Shown piece after piece: positions 42,045-50,278 of a DNA stretch of 64,000 bases. The position numbers and the translations under genes were made by a program. Location of the stretch: NCBI RefSeq assembly GCF_052044135.1, contig NZ_JBQDYF010000013.1:1-64000 (forward strand). The letters are read 5' to 3'. Source of the stretch: Salinisphaera sp052044135 (GTDB lineage: Bacteria; Pseudomonadota; Gammaproteobacteria; Nevskiales; Salinisphaeraceae). Under the pieces are notes generated by a model. It was not told the origin of the DNA, ran no database searches, and saw only the letters and a program-made list of their open reading frames with translations. Positions within the stretch are counted from its first letter, which is position 1. Every line of letters starts with the position of its first letter.

Positions 42045-43715
42045 ATGATGATCGGCGACAAGCATTTGAGGCAATTTCGCGTGGCGATCCGGCGCGATCT
42101 GACGGCTTTCGGCCTTGCCCTGCTGCTGTGGGCGCCGCAGGGCACGGCCTGGGCGCAGGCCGTGACTGAGCCGGCGATCGCCGCGCAACTGCAGGCCATG
42201 CTGCCCCATGTGACGGCCGAGCGCTCGCCCGCCGATGCCGGCATGGCACAGGTCCGGAATTTTTATGCCGCGCGCGATTTTCGCCCGGCCTGGGACGGGC
42301 CGGCAACGGTGCCCGCCTTCGTGGCGGCACTGTATACATTGGTCGACGACGGTCTGGCGCCGCGCGATTACGGCGCCGATCGACTCGTCGCCGCTTATCG
42401 TCGGGCCGATGCATCGAACCGCGCGACAGCCGTAACCCGCGCACGCTTCGATCTGAACGCGACCCGACTGTATCTGAGCGTGCTCGACGACCTGAACCGT
42501 GGCAAGGTCGAGCCGGCACTGCTCGGCCCCAGCTGGGGTCTGCCGGTCGAACGCTACCGTCCCGACATGAGGTTATTGTCGCAGGCCGTGGACGCGCTGG
42601 ACTTCGAACAGACGTTTGCCCGCGCGCGCCCGGCCCATGCCACTTACCAGCGGCTGCGGGCGGCACTGGCACGTTATCGTGATATCAAAAGCCGTGGCGG
42701 CTGGCCACAACTGCCGGCGGACTCGACTGTCCTGCATCCGGGTGATGTCGATCCTGCCGTGGCGGCGCTCCGTCGTCGGCTGGCGGCCATTGGCGAACCG
42801 GTGGCCGCATCGGCCCGGCCCGATCGTTACGACGCGATCCTGGCCGGGGCGGTGCGCCGGTTTCAGGCCAACCATTATCTGACGGCCGATGCGGTTGTCG
42901 GCGCGCAGACACGTTCGGCATTGAATGTCGGGGTCGATGCACGCATCGACCAGATTCGCGTCAATCTCGAACGCGCGCGGCTGCTGCTGCATGACCTGCC
43001 CAGGTCTTTCGTGCTGGTCGATATCGCGGGTTATCAGCTCAGTTACTATCGTCCCGATGGCCGGATCTGGCGTACCCGCATTGTCGTGGGCCGGCCCTAT
43101 CGCCGCACCCCGTCGCTGCGTTCGCAAATCACCCGGCTGACGTTCAACCCGACCTGGACCGTGCCGGCATCGATCACCCGACGCGAAATGCTGCCGCGGA
43201 TTCGGCACGACCCGGGCTATCTCGCACGCGAACATCTGCGCGTTCTGTCGCCGTCCGGCACGCCGCTGGACCCGGCGGCGATCGACTGGTGGCATCCGCC
43301 GTCGATCGTTCTGCGACAGGCTGCCGGGCCGGACGACGCGCTCGGCCGCGTGGTGTTTCGCTTCGCCAACCCGTATGCCGTCTATCTGCACGACACGCCG
43401 GCCCAGGCCCTGTTCGGCCGCACCCGCCGTGCTTTCAGTCACGGCTGCATACGAGTGCAGAATGCGCTCGAGTTCGCCCGGCTTTTGCTCGCCGACGACC
43501 AGCGCTGGCGCGCCGACGACATCGAGCGCGTCGTGGGCTCGGGCAAGACCACCCGCGTCACCTTGCCCCGGCCGGTACCGGTGATCGTTCACTACTGGAC
43601 GGTCGACGTCGGCGAAAACGGCCAGCTCGCCTTCAAGCCCGATATCTACACCCGCGATCGGGCCCTGCTGGCCGCGCTCGATCGGCCGCTCGACCTGGTG
43701 GGTACTCTGCGCTGA
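42045..43715 (+). CDS. L,D-transpeptidase of the YcbB (LdtD) type
   Basis: A 556-residue periplasmic enzyme that makes 3-3 cross-links between meso-diaminopimelate residues of peptidoglycan. The N-terminus has a signal sequence (LTAFGLALLLWAPQGTAWA). A scaffold region and a peptidoglycan-binding domain (ILAGAVRRFQANHYLTADAV near residues 265-284) precede the YkuD domain, which ends in YLHDTPAQALF and RRAFSHGCIRVQNALEFA near 448-478; the Cys of SHGCIR is the nucleophile. Domain order and length match YcbB. The ATG at 42045 (MMIGDKHLRQF) was chosen as it places the signal peptide near the start; an earlier start would overlap the divergent gene. Confidence 0.92.
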   Translation: MMIGDKHLRQFRVAIRRDLTAFGLALLLWAPQGTAWAQAVTEPAIAAQLQAMLPHVTAERSPADAGMAQVRNFYAARDFRPAWDGPATVPAFVAALYTLVDDGLAPRDYGADRLVAAYRRADASNRATAVTRARFDLNATRLYLSVLDDLNRGKVEPALLGPSWGLPVERYRPDMRLLSQAVDALDFEQTFARARPAHATYQRLRAALARYRDIKSRGGWPQLPADSTVLHPGDVDPAVAALRRRLAAIGEPVAASARPDRYDAILAGAVRRFQANHYLTADAVVGAQTRSALNVGVDARIDQIRVNLERARLLLHDLPRSFVLVDIAGYQLSYYRPDGRIWRTRIVVGRPYRRTPSLRSQITRLTFNPTWTVPASITRREMLPRIRHDPGYLAREHLRVLSPSGTPLDPAAIDWWHPPSIVLRQAAGPDDALGRVVFRFANPYAVYLHDTPAQALFGRTRRAFSHGCIRVQNALEFARLLLADDQRWRADDIERVVGSGKTTRVTLPRPVPVIVHYWTVDVGENGQLAFKPDIYTRDRALLAALDRPLDLVGTLR

Positions 43716-44059
43716 CCCCGGCCCGACAATCGGTTTCGTTGATGCGAGGTGCATCCGGCCGACGCACTTTCCCGCAGCAGGCGATGCCAGGCATTGCATG
43801 ATGCATTGATGCCATGCCCGGGGCGACGGTTGGCCGGAGCGGCGATCATGATCGGCATGCCGGGCGATTGCCCGACATCCCCGTCTCCGGAATGCCCGTC
43901 AGCGCCCTTGCCCGGGCAGCCGCCGGCCGCTTCCACGCATGGGGCTTGCCGGCACCGGACACGCGCGTTCCGGTAAACTCGCAGGCATCCCGCGCGGCAG
44001 CGATTCACGACGACCGGAATCGCGAGGGACCGGGAAGGCGGGGTCGGACTGGATCGATA
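43716..44059. other. Gene-free interval before the GGDEF gene
   Basis: These 344 bp contain a short palindromic patch (TGCATGATGCA, 43795-43805) flanked by GGCAT/ATGCC units, and otherwise no gene, repeat or clear promoter. The GGDEF gene reading frame continues upstream through part of it, but that part has no conserved features. Confidence 0.5.
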
Positions 44060-45136
44060 GTGCGCAACACCCCGAACCGAAACCATACCGTCTCCGGGGT
44101 GCCGATCGGCCGCTCGCTCGACGAAACCATCGGCGTCCCCGGCCATTCCGCGCATCGCGCGGCCGTGCTCCGCCTCCTGCTGTGGATCACGACCGCGGGC
44201 TCACTTTTATTCACGGCATTGAACCTCGCCCATCACCACTGGGCGCTGGCCGTGATCGAGCTCGGTCTGGCGATCTATGCCCTGATATTGCTCAAGGCAA
44301 ACCGCAACCGGAGTGACCCCGGCCACTACGCACTGGCCTATGTCATTCCGCTCAGCGCGGTGATCCTGTACGGCTATATCACCGTACCGCTCGACGATTC
44401 GATCTACGTCTGGATGCTCGTGGTGCCGATGGTGTCGTACATCCTGCTCGGCCAGCGGCAGGGGTTCGCTGTCACCCTGGGCTTTTTCACGCTCGCCGTG
44501 GTCGCTTCGCTGTTCAAGCTCGAAGCCACCGCCATCGACTGGGATACGGCGGCAATCAACCTCGTGGTCTGCTTCGTATCCGTCGCCGGCCTGGCCCATG
44601 TATATGAAGTCGTCCGCTCGGACGCCGAAGAGCGGCTGCGCACTTCAGCGCTTCGGGATTCCCTGACGGGCGTGTTCAATCGCACCGGCGTCAACATGCG
44701 CTTCGACCACCACACGCGGACGGCGGACGGCGAGTCCGCGCCACTCGCCTTGATCCTGCTCGATCTGGATCATTTCAAGCGCATCAACGATAGCCACGGC
44801 CATCAGGCGGGCGACGATGTACTGCGCCGCGTCGCACGCTGCATCGATGCGCAAACCGAGGCCCAGGACACCATCGGCCGCCTCGGCGGTGAGGAGTTCG
44901 TGGTCCTGCTGCCCGATCGCGGGCTCGAACAAGCCCGAGACATCGCCGAGCGCATCCGTTGTGCGATCGAGTCATCCCACGGCGCATTCGACATGGCACC
45001 GATCGAAGTCACGGCAACCCTCGGCGTGGCCGCGCGCGATCGTGATGAAAGCCTGGATACGCTGCTCGAACGCGCGGATGCCCGGCTGTATCGCGGCAAG
45101 CTCAATAATCGCAACCAGGTGGTCGCCACGGCATAG
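44060..45136 (+). CDS. Membrane-bound diguanylate cyclase (GGDEF)
   Basis: A protein of about 358 residues. The N-terminal half has five to six hydrophobic segments (from VLRLLLWITTAGSLLFTALN to INLVVCFVSVAGLA) that form a membrane sensor. The C-terminal half is a GGDEF domain: LRDSLTGVFNRTG near residues 193-205, LILLDLDHFKRINDSHGH near 225-242, and the active-site loop GRLGGEEFVVLLP near 273-285 with an intact GGEEF. It should make cyclic di-GMP from two GTP. No EAL domain or upstream RxxD I-site was recognised with confidence. The GTG at 44060 is a tentative start; GTG at 44099 is an alternative. Confidence 0.85.
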   Translation: MRNTPNRNHTVSGVPIGRSLDETIGVPGHSAHRAAVLRLLLWITTAGSLLFTALNLAHHHWALAVIELGLAIYALILLKANRNRSDPGHYALAYVIPLSAVILYGYITVPLDDSIYVWMLVVPMVSYILLGQRQGFAVTLGFFTLAVVASLFKLEATAIDWDTAAINLVVCFVSVAGLAHVYEVVRSDAEERLRTSALRDSLTGVFNRTGVNMRFDHHTRTADGESAPLALILLDLDHFKRINDSHGHQAGDDVLRRVARCIDAQTEAQDTIGRLGGEEFVVLLPDRGLEQARDIAERIRCAIESSHGAFDMAPIEVTATLGVAARDRDESLDTLLERADARLYRGKLNNRNQVVATA

Positions 45137-45211
45137 CACCACGCGGGCCGCGCTCCGGAAAATCGCCGGCGCCGGTTGCACCGAGCCGTTCGTGGCGGCA
45201 TATATGCCGGC

Positions 45212-46297
45212 ATGAGTACCCCAGGTTCAAATACCGTACGCAAGATCGTGCACGTCGACATGGACGCGTTCTATGCGTCGGTCGAACAGCGCGACCACCC
45301 CGAGCTGCGCGGCAAACCGGTGGTGGTCGCCCAGCGCAGCCCGCGTTCGGTCGTCACCGCCGCGAGCTACGAGGCCCGACCGTTCGGCATTCATTCGGCG
45401 ATGCCGGCGTTGCGCGCGGCCAAACTATGCCCCGAAGCGGTGTTCGTGCCGCCGGATTTCGCGCGCTACAAGGCCGTTTCGGCCCAGATCCGCGAGATCT
45501 TCTTTCGCTATACGCCGCATGTCGAACCGCTGTCGCTGGACGAGGCCTATCTCGATGTCAGCGAGCCGCTGATCCCCTCGCCCTCGGCCACCGATACGGC
45601 GCGCGCGATCCGGGCGGCGATCCGCGAGGAAACCGGGCTGACGGCTTCGGCCGGCATCGCGCCGAACAAGTTCCTGGCCAAGATCGCCTCCGACTGGCGC
45701 AAGCCCGATGGCCAGTTCGTGATCAAACCGCATCAGATCGAACGCTTTCTGGTCGATCTGGCGGTCGGCAAGATTCCGGGCGTGGGCCGCGTGATGCGCG
45801 CCAAGCTTGCCGAAATGAATATCGCGACCGCGGGCGATCTGCGGGCGGCGGGTGCGGCGGTGCTCGTCGAGCGCTTCGGGCGTTGGGGCCAGCGCTTGTC
45901 CGAGCTGGCCGAGGGCATCGACGAGCGCCCGGTGAAAGCCCATCGCGAGGCGGTGCAGATTTCGGCCGAGGACACGCTGCGCGAGGATCTTCTGCTATCG
46001 GAACTGGCGCCGCATATCCAGCGCATGGCCGACAAGACCTGGGCCAGTTATCAACGCAAGGCCGAGCGCGTGGCCTGCACCGTCGTACTCAAACTCAAGA
46101 CTTCGGACTTCCAGATCCTGACGCGCAGCTACACGCCGGTCGCCCCGCCCCGCAGCGCCGCCGAACTCACGGCCATCGCCTGCGCCCTGCGCGACCGGGT
46201 CGAGCGTGGCCCGAGCGAACGCTATCGGCTGGTGGGCGTGGGCCTGTCCGGATTCGTCGCGGATCATGAAGCCGTGCGCCAGACGGCGCTGTTCTGA
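45212..46297 (+). CDS. dinB: DNA polymerase IV (Y family, translesion)
   Basis: Error-prone polymerase that copies damaged templates. The 361-residue protein has VHVDMDAFYASVEQRDHP near residues 13-30 (catalytic Asp), PLSLDEAYLDVSEPL near 108-122 (catalytic Asp-Glu), an HhH segment GKIPGVGRVMRAKLAEMN near 188-205 and the little-finger domain after about 245. The C-terminus ends RQTALF, which fits the pentapeptide that binds the beta clamp (Q-x-x-L-F). The ATG at 45212 is preferred over one 12 codons earlier. No LexA box was noticed upstream. Confidence 0.95.
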   Translation: MSTPGSNTVRKIVHVDMDAFYASVEQRDHPELRGKPVVVAQRSPRSVVTAASYEARPFGIHSAMPALRAAKLCPEAVFVPPDFARYKAVSAQIREIFFRYTPHVEPLSLDEAYLDVSEPLIPSPSATDTARAIRAAIREETGLTASAGIAPNKFLAKIASDWRKPDGQFVIKPHQIERFLVDLAVGKIPGVGRVMRAKLAEMNIATAGDLRAAGAAVLVERFGRWGQRLSELAEGIDERPVKAHREAVQISAEDTLREDLLLSELAPHIQRMADKTWASYQRKAERVACTVVLKLKTSDFQILTRSYTPVAPPRSAAELTAIACALRDRVERGPSERYRLVGVGLSGFVADHEAVRQTALF

Positions 46298-46378
46298 ATC
46301 GCCCCACCGCATCATCGCGCATTGACGCGGGCCGATCCCTTTGCTGCGATAGCAGGATAACTCGCAGCGGTACCAACC

Positions 46379-47083
46379 ATGAGCTACAGGCTCTATTACT
46401 GGCCGAGCATTCCCGGTCGTGGCGAATTCGTGCGTCTGGCGCTCGAGGATGCGGGCGCCGAATACGTCGATGTGGGCCGCGACCAGGGGGCGACGGCCGT
46501 CGCACAGATGATCCACAACGGCGCGCATTTCGCGCCGCCGATTCTGGCCGACGAATACGAATCGGTCTCGCATGTGGCGCATATCCTGGCCTGGATCAGC
46601 CGCCCGCTCGAACTCGCGCCCGGCGACGAGCGCGATTTCCGGCGCATGCATCAGATGCAGCTCACGCTGACCGACTTCGTCGGCGAGATTCACGATACCC
46701 ATCATCCGCTTGGCCCGAGTCTGTACTACGATGAGCAGAAAGAGGCCGCGGCCCGACGCAGTGCCGTGTTCATCAGCGACCGGCTGCCGAAGTTTCTCGA
46801 TTATTTCGAGCGCATGCTGACCGACAACCCGGACAGCGACGAATGGGCCATCGGCCGGCGCTGCACCACGCTCGATCTGTCGCTGTTCCAGGTCATGCGT
46901 GGCTTACGCCATGCCTTTCCGAACGCCCTGTCGGCGAACGAAACACCGGCACTCGACGAACTCACGCGCCGGGTCGCCCGGCGACGGGGCATCGCCGCTT
47001 ATCTCGATAGTGAGCGTTGCATCGACTTCAACCCGGACGGCATATTCCGCCACTACCGCGAACTCGACGGGCCGAACCGATGA
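46379..47083 (+). CDS. Glutathione S-transferase family protein
   Basis: A 234-residue GST-fold protein. The N-terminal thioredoxin-like domain starts MSYRLYYWPSIPGRGEFVRL, with the YY/PGRGE pattern of the alpha/mu/pi/sigma-type branch, where the first Tyr activates glutathione. PPILADEY-type cis-Pro and the C-terminal domain with WAIGRRCTTLDLSLFQVMRG near residues 159-178 follow. The GSH-binding GESVAI-type motif is replaced by YESVSHVAH near 60-68, so substrate use may differ. The stop overlaps the tpm start (ATGA), implying a two-gene operon for detoxification. Confidence 0.87.
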   Translation: MSYRLYYWPSIPGRGEFVRLALEDAGAEYVDVGRDQGATAVAQMIHNGAHFAPPILADEYESVSHVAHILAWISRPLELAPGDERDFRRMHQMQLTLTDFVGEIHDTHHPLGPSLYYDEQKEAAARRSAVFISDRLPKFLDYFERMLTDNPDSDEWAIGRRCTTLDLSLFQVMRGLRHAFPNALSANETPALDELTRRVARRRGIAAYLDSERCIDFNPDGIFRHYRELDGPNR

Positions 47084-47736
47084 AGCAGGACTTCTGGCTG
47101 GAACGCTGGGAAAAAAAACAGATCGGATTCCATCAGCCGGACGGCCATCCCTTGCTGCGCGAACACTGGCCGCAATTGTCGCTGGTGGAAACCAGCCGCG
47201 TACTCGTGCCCTTGTGCGGCAAGTCCCAGGACATGCTCTGGCTCGCCGAACAGGGGCATCGGGTCACCGGCATCGAGTTCAGCGCCATCGCCGCCCGCGA
47301 GTTCTTCGAGGAAGCAGGCCTGGGTTGGCGGCGCGAACGCAGCGGCGTCTTCGACTGCTTCATCGGCGATCGCATCGAGATTCGCGTGGGTGATTTCTTC
47401 GACCTGCCGCGCGCGGACCTGGCGCGTTTCGAGGGCTTCTACGATCGCGCCGCCCTGATTGCCCTGCCGGAGGGCATGCGCCGCGCCTACGTCGATCATC
47501 TGATGTCGGGGCTGCGTCGTGGCGCCACCGGCCTGCTGATCACCTTCGGCTACGACCCGGCGATCATGGACGGGCCGCCCTTCAACGTGGACGACGAGGA
47601 CGTCGGCGAACTCTACGGCCGCTATGCCCATGTCGACCTGCTGGCCGAACGGCGCGGCCTGCCCGAGAACGATCACCTGCGCGGCCGTGGCCTGACCGAC
47701 GCGCGCGACGCCGTCTACCGCATCGTAAGGCGCTGA
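47080..47736 (+). CDS. tpm: Thiopurine S-methyltransferase
   Basis: SAM-dependent methyltransferase of the bacterial TPMT family, which S-methylates thiopurines and, in several bacteria, methylates selenium and tellurium oxyanions. The 218-residue protein starts MKQDFWLERWEKKQIGFHQ, the typical TPMT N-terminus. LVPLCGKSQDMLWLAEQGH near residues 43-61 is motif I, FYDRAALIALPEGMRRAYV near 121-139 and LLITFGYDP near 151-159 follow. It overlaps the preceding GST gene by four bases. Confidence 0.95.
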   Translation: MKQDFWLERWEKKQIGFHQPDGHPLLREHWPQLSLVETSRVLVPLCGKSQDMLWLAEQGHRVTGIEFSAIAAREFFEEAGLGWRRERSGVFDCFIGDRIEIRVGDFFDLPRADLARFEGFYDRAALIALPEGMRRAYVDHLMSGLRRGATGLLITFGYDPAIMDGPPFNVDDEDVGELYGRYAHVDLLAERRGLPENDHLRGRGLTDARDAVYRIVRR

Positions 47737-47784
47737 CGAAAAACCGACAAAAACGAAAAGAAGTCTTGTCGAATATCGCGATTC

Positions 47785-48063
47785 ATGCTGAGACCGCGCC
47801 ATCGCCCGTGCAAGAGCCGGTATGCCGCCCGCGTACTCAAACATCTCATGAACGTCTGGCCGCCTTTCGCCGCCCCCGGGCGGGAAACGGTACAGGCGAC
47901 ATTCGTGTTCGACGACGCCCTGCGCGCCGAAGCCATCGTCGCCACCGAAGACGGTGAAAAGTTCCTGCGCTGGTAAGAAAATGACATCACCACCGCCGAC
48001 GGCGCGGTGATCGCTCGCGTGCGCAAGCAGCTCTATATCCGCCGCAAGCGCCACGACCGCTGA
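47785..48063 (+). pseudogene. Decayed DUF4442 (YiiD-C/hot-dog) gene with internal deletion and stop codon
   Basis: In one continuous frame the sequence reads AARVLKHLMNVWPPFAA, then PGRETVQATFVFDDAL, EAIVATEDGEKFLRW, a TAA at 47974-47976, and DGAVIARVRKQLYIRRKR. These are the beginning and end of DUF4442 proteins, whose central part (about 60 residues with the conserved WNRN and THFGGSLFA segments) is absent between WPPFA and PGRETV. The stop falls where an aromatic residue is usual. It is another gene that kept both ends but lost its middle, in frame. Confidence 0.75.
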
Positions 48064-48123
48064 TCGGGCCTCGGCGGGCGCCCGATGCATGTTTCGCGAA
48101 TCACGATGCGCCCAACGTCTACG

Positions 48124-48295
48124 CTATTAATCCGGCATCAAAACAGCTGACTTCATCCGCTGTTTTCAACGCCTTCAAAAATAAAAGCCGGCGCCTGTCC
48201 GTCTTTTATTTTTGAAGGCTTCGCGGCCAATGGCCGCGGCGAGCATGCTCGCGCTATTAACCCGAAAAATCATCTATTTTTGTGCCGGGTTAATA
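48124..48295 (+). mobile_element. MITE-like hairpin-rich element, long copy
   Basis: A 172-bp non-coding element. Its ends are imperfect inverted repeats: CTATTAATCCGGCATCAAAA at the left and, on the complement at the right, TATTAACCCGGCACAAAAAT. Inside are four palindromes in a row: AAAACAGC/GCTGTTTT (48140-48147, 48159-48166), a perfect 15-bp pair (48172-48186, 48204-48218), CGCGGCCA/TGGCCGCG (48222-48238) and GCGAGCATGCTCGC (48239-48252). A 99-bp relative lies in reverse orientation at 8238-8336 inside the otsA remnant. It looks like a miniature inverted-repeat element moved by a transposase in trans. Confidence 0.72.
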
Positions 48296-48330
48296 ATGAA
48301 CGTGAGCCGCGCAAGAACGAAAAACGTTCT

Positions 48331-48365
48331 TTAATATCTGCGTAAATCTGCGTTGATCTGCGGAT
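48331..48365 (-). repeat. TCCGCAGAT/ACGCAGAT repeat, third copy
   Basis: The complement reads ATCCGCAGATCAACGCAGAT followed by TTACGCAGATATT, the same 10-11-bp-periodic motif as at 5423-5463 and, diverged, ending at 5625. It is non-coding and lies between the MITE-like element and the malic enzyme gene. Confidence 0.65.
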
Positions 48366-48414
48366 AAATGCTTTCAGAGAAAGGCAAAGTCCCCATGACC
48401 TGTTGCACCACGCG

Positions 48415-50106
48415 CTAGAACGCCGCCCGCCGATAACGCCGATAGCGCGGGAACCAGAAGTTGCGCTCCACCGACGCCCGGATCGCCTCGTCGGAAGACG
48501 ACAGGGCCACGCCATCCTTCTGTGCCTGCTTGGCGACGGCAAATGCGAGCGCCTTGGACAGATCACGCACATCGGACAGCGCCGGCAACAGGGCCCCGGT
48601 GTCCGAGTGGGCCAGCGGCGAGTTCTCGGCCAGCGCGCGCGAGGCGGCCATCAGCATTTCGTCGGTCACCTTCCAGGCATTGGCCGCGATCACGCCGAGC
48701 CCCACGCCGGGGAAGATATAGGCGTTGTTGCACTGGGCGATGGGAATCGTGCGGCCGTTGATCTCGACGTCGTCGAAGGGGCTGCCGGTGGCGACCAGCG
48801 CATCGCCGTCGGTCCAGGTCAGGATTTCTTCCGGGGTGGCTTCCACGCGCGAGGTCGGGTTCGACAGCGGCATCACGAACGGATGCTTGCACTGGCTGTG
48901 CATCTGCTTGATGACCTTCTCGGAGAACAGGCCGCGCTGACCGGACACGCCGATAAGCACGGTCGGCTCGGCGTTCTCCACCGTCGTCATCAAGGCCTCG
49001 TCGCCGAGATCGCCCGACCAGTCCGACAGATCGGCCTTGTTCTGGGCCAGTTTCCGCTGGAAGTCGTAGAGACTGTCCATGTCGTCGGTCAGCAGGCCCA
49101 ACTTGTCGATCATGAAAATACGCTGGCGCGCCTCGGCGTCCGACAGCCCCTCGTCGACCATGGCCACGATGATCTGCTCGGCGATGCCGCAGCCGGCCGA
49201 ACCGGCGCCGACGAACACGATGCGCTGGTCGGAGACCTTTTCCTTTTTCGCCTTGCAGGCGGCCAGCAGCGAGCCGACGCAGATCGCCGCGGTGCCCTGG
49301 ATATCGTCGTTGAAGCAGCAGATTTCATCGCGATAGCGCTTGAGCAGCGGGTTCGCGTTGGTCTGGGCGAAATCCTCGAACTGCAGCAGGATTTTCGGCC
49401 AGCGCCGCTTGACCGCCTGAACGAACAGATCCACGAACTCGGCGTAGGCCTCGCCGGAAATCCGTTCGTGGCGCCAGCCCATGTACATCGGATCGTCCAG
49501 CAACTGCTGGTTGTTGGTGCCCACATCCAGCACCACCGGCAGCGTATAGGCCGGCGACACACCCCCACAGGCGGTGTACAGCGACAGCTTGCCGATCGGA
49601 ATCCCCATGCCGCCGATGCCCTGATCGCCCAGACCCAGAATGCGCTCGCCATCCGTGACCACGATCACGCGCACGTTGTCCTTGGTGGCACTGCGCAGCA
49701 TGTCGTCCATGCGATGGCGATCGGGGTAGGAAATGAACAGCCCGCGGTGATTGCGATAGATCTCGGAGAACTGCTCGCAGGCCTCGCCGACGGTCGGCGT
49801 GTAGATGATCGGCATCATCTCCTCGAGATGCTCCTCCAGCAGACGGAAGAACATGGTCTCGTTGTCATCCTGAATGCCGCGCAGGTAGATATGCTTGTCC
49901 AGCGCCGTGTCGCAGGCCTTGTACTGCTTGTAGGCGCGCTCGACCTGTTCCTCGATGGATTCGACGTTCTGCGGCAGCAGACCGATCAGGTTGAAGTCGA
50001 CCCGCTCATCGGCCGAGAAGGCGCTGCCCTTGTTCAGAAGCGGCATTTCGAGCAGCGTCGGGCCGGCGTAGGGGATGTAGAGCGGGCGTTTTTCGCGATC
50101 GGTCAT
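48415..50106 (-). CDS. maeA: NAD-dependent malic enzyme (oxaloacetate-decarboxylating)
   Basis: Enzyme that oxidatively decarboxylates L-malate to pyruvate and CO2 with NAD+. The 563-residue protein has the malic-enzyme N-terminal domain with MPIIYTPTVGEACEQFSEIY near residues 97-116 (catalytic Tyr), VVTDGERILGLGDQGIGGMG near 149-168 and FNDDIQGTAA near 267-276 (metal-binding Asp). The NAD domain motif VFVGAGSAGCGIA is near 301-313, and LSNPTSRVEATPEEI near 412-426 closes the site. Length and the N-terminal RPLYIPYAGPTLLEMP point to the large E. coli MaeA/SfcA type. The ATG at 50106 was chosen by family start. Confidence 0.96.
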   Translation of the reverse strand: MTDREKRPLYIPYAGPTLLEMPLLNKGSAFSADERVDFNLIGLLPQNVESIEEQVERAYKQYKACDTALDKHIYLRGIQDDNETMFFRLLEEHLEEMMPIIYTPTVGEACEQFSEIYRNHRGLFISYPDRHRMDDMLRSATKDNVRVIVVTDGERILGLGDQGIGGMGIPIGKLSLYTACGGVSPAYTLPVVLDVGTNNQQLLDDPMYMGWRHERISGEAYAEFVDLFVQAVKRRWPKILLQFEDFAQTNANPLLKRYRDEICCFNDDIQGTAAICVGSLLAACKAKKEKVSDQRIVFVGAGSAGCGIAEQIIVAMVDEGLSDAEARQRIFMIDKLGLLTDDMDSLYDFQRKLAQNKADLSDWSGDLGDEALMTTVENAEPTVLIGVSGQRGLFSEKVIKQMHSQCKHPFVMPLSNPTSRVEATPEEILTWTDGDALVATGSPFDDVEINGRTIPIAQCNNAYIFPGVGLGVIAANAWKVTDEMLMAASRALAENSPLAHSDTGALLPALSDVRDLSKALAFAVAKQAQKDGVALSSSDEAIRASVERNFWFPRYRRYRRAAF

Positions 50107-50278
50107 GGCGTCGGATGCGGGCGGCAATGAATGGGGTGCCTAGGATAACCTCTCTGCCCGGCTTGGCCACCCGGCCCAGCACAACAATCAACGCCCCGGT
50201 TCATCGTTGCGACAGCCGGCGCCGCCGACTATGGCCGGACCGTACAATGCCGTACGTCGCCCGCCAGCCTCCGTTTCG

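Larger units (their letters stand above)
48064..48414. other. Gene-free interval holding a MITE-like element and a GCAGAT repeat
   Basis: This 351-bp gap between the DUF4442 remnant and the malic enzyme gene carries two repeats listed separately: a hairpin-rich element (48124-48295) and a TCCGCAGAT-family repeat (48331-48365). The small sequence between them and on either side shows no gene. Confidence 0.8.

Noticed and set aside
43790..43818. Palindromic TGCATGATGCA patch as an operator
   Set aside because: Short and built of repeated GCAT units. It is too far from the GGDEF start and without any matching promoter elements to claim a function.
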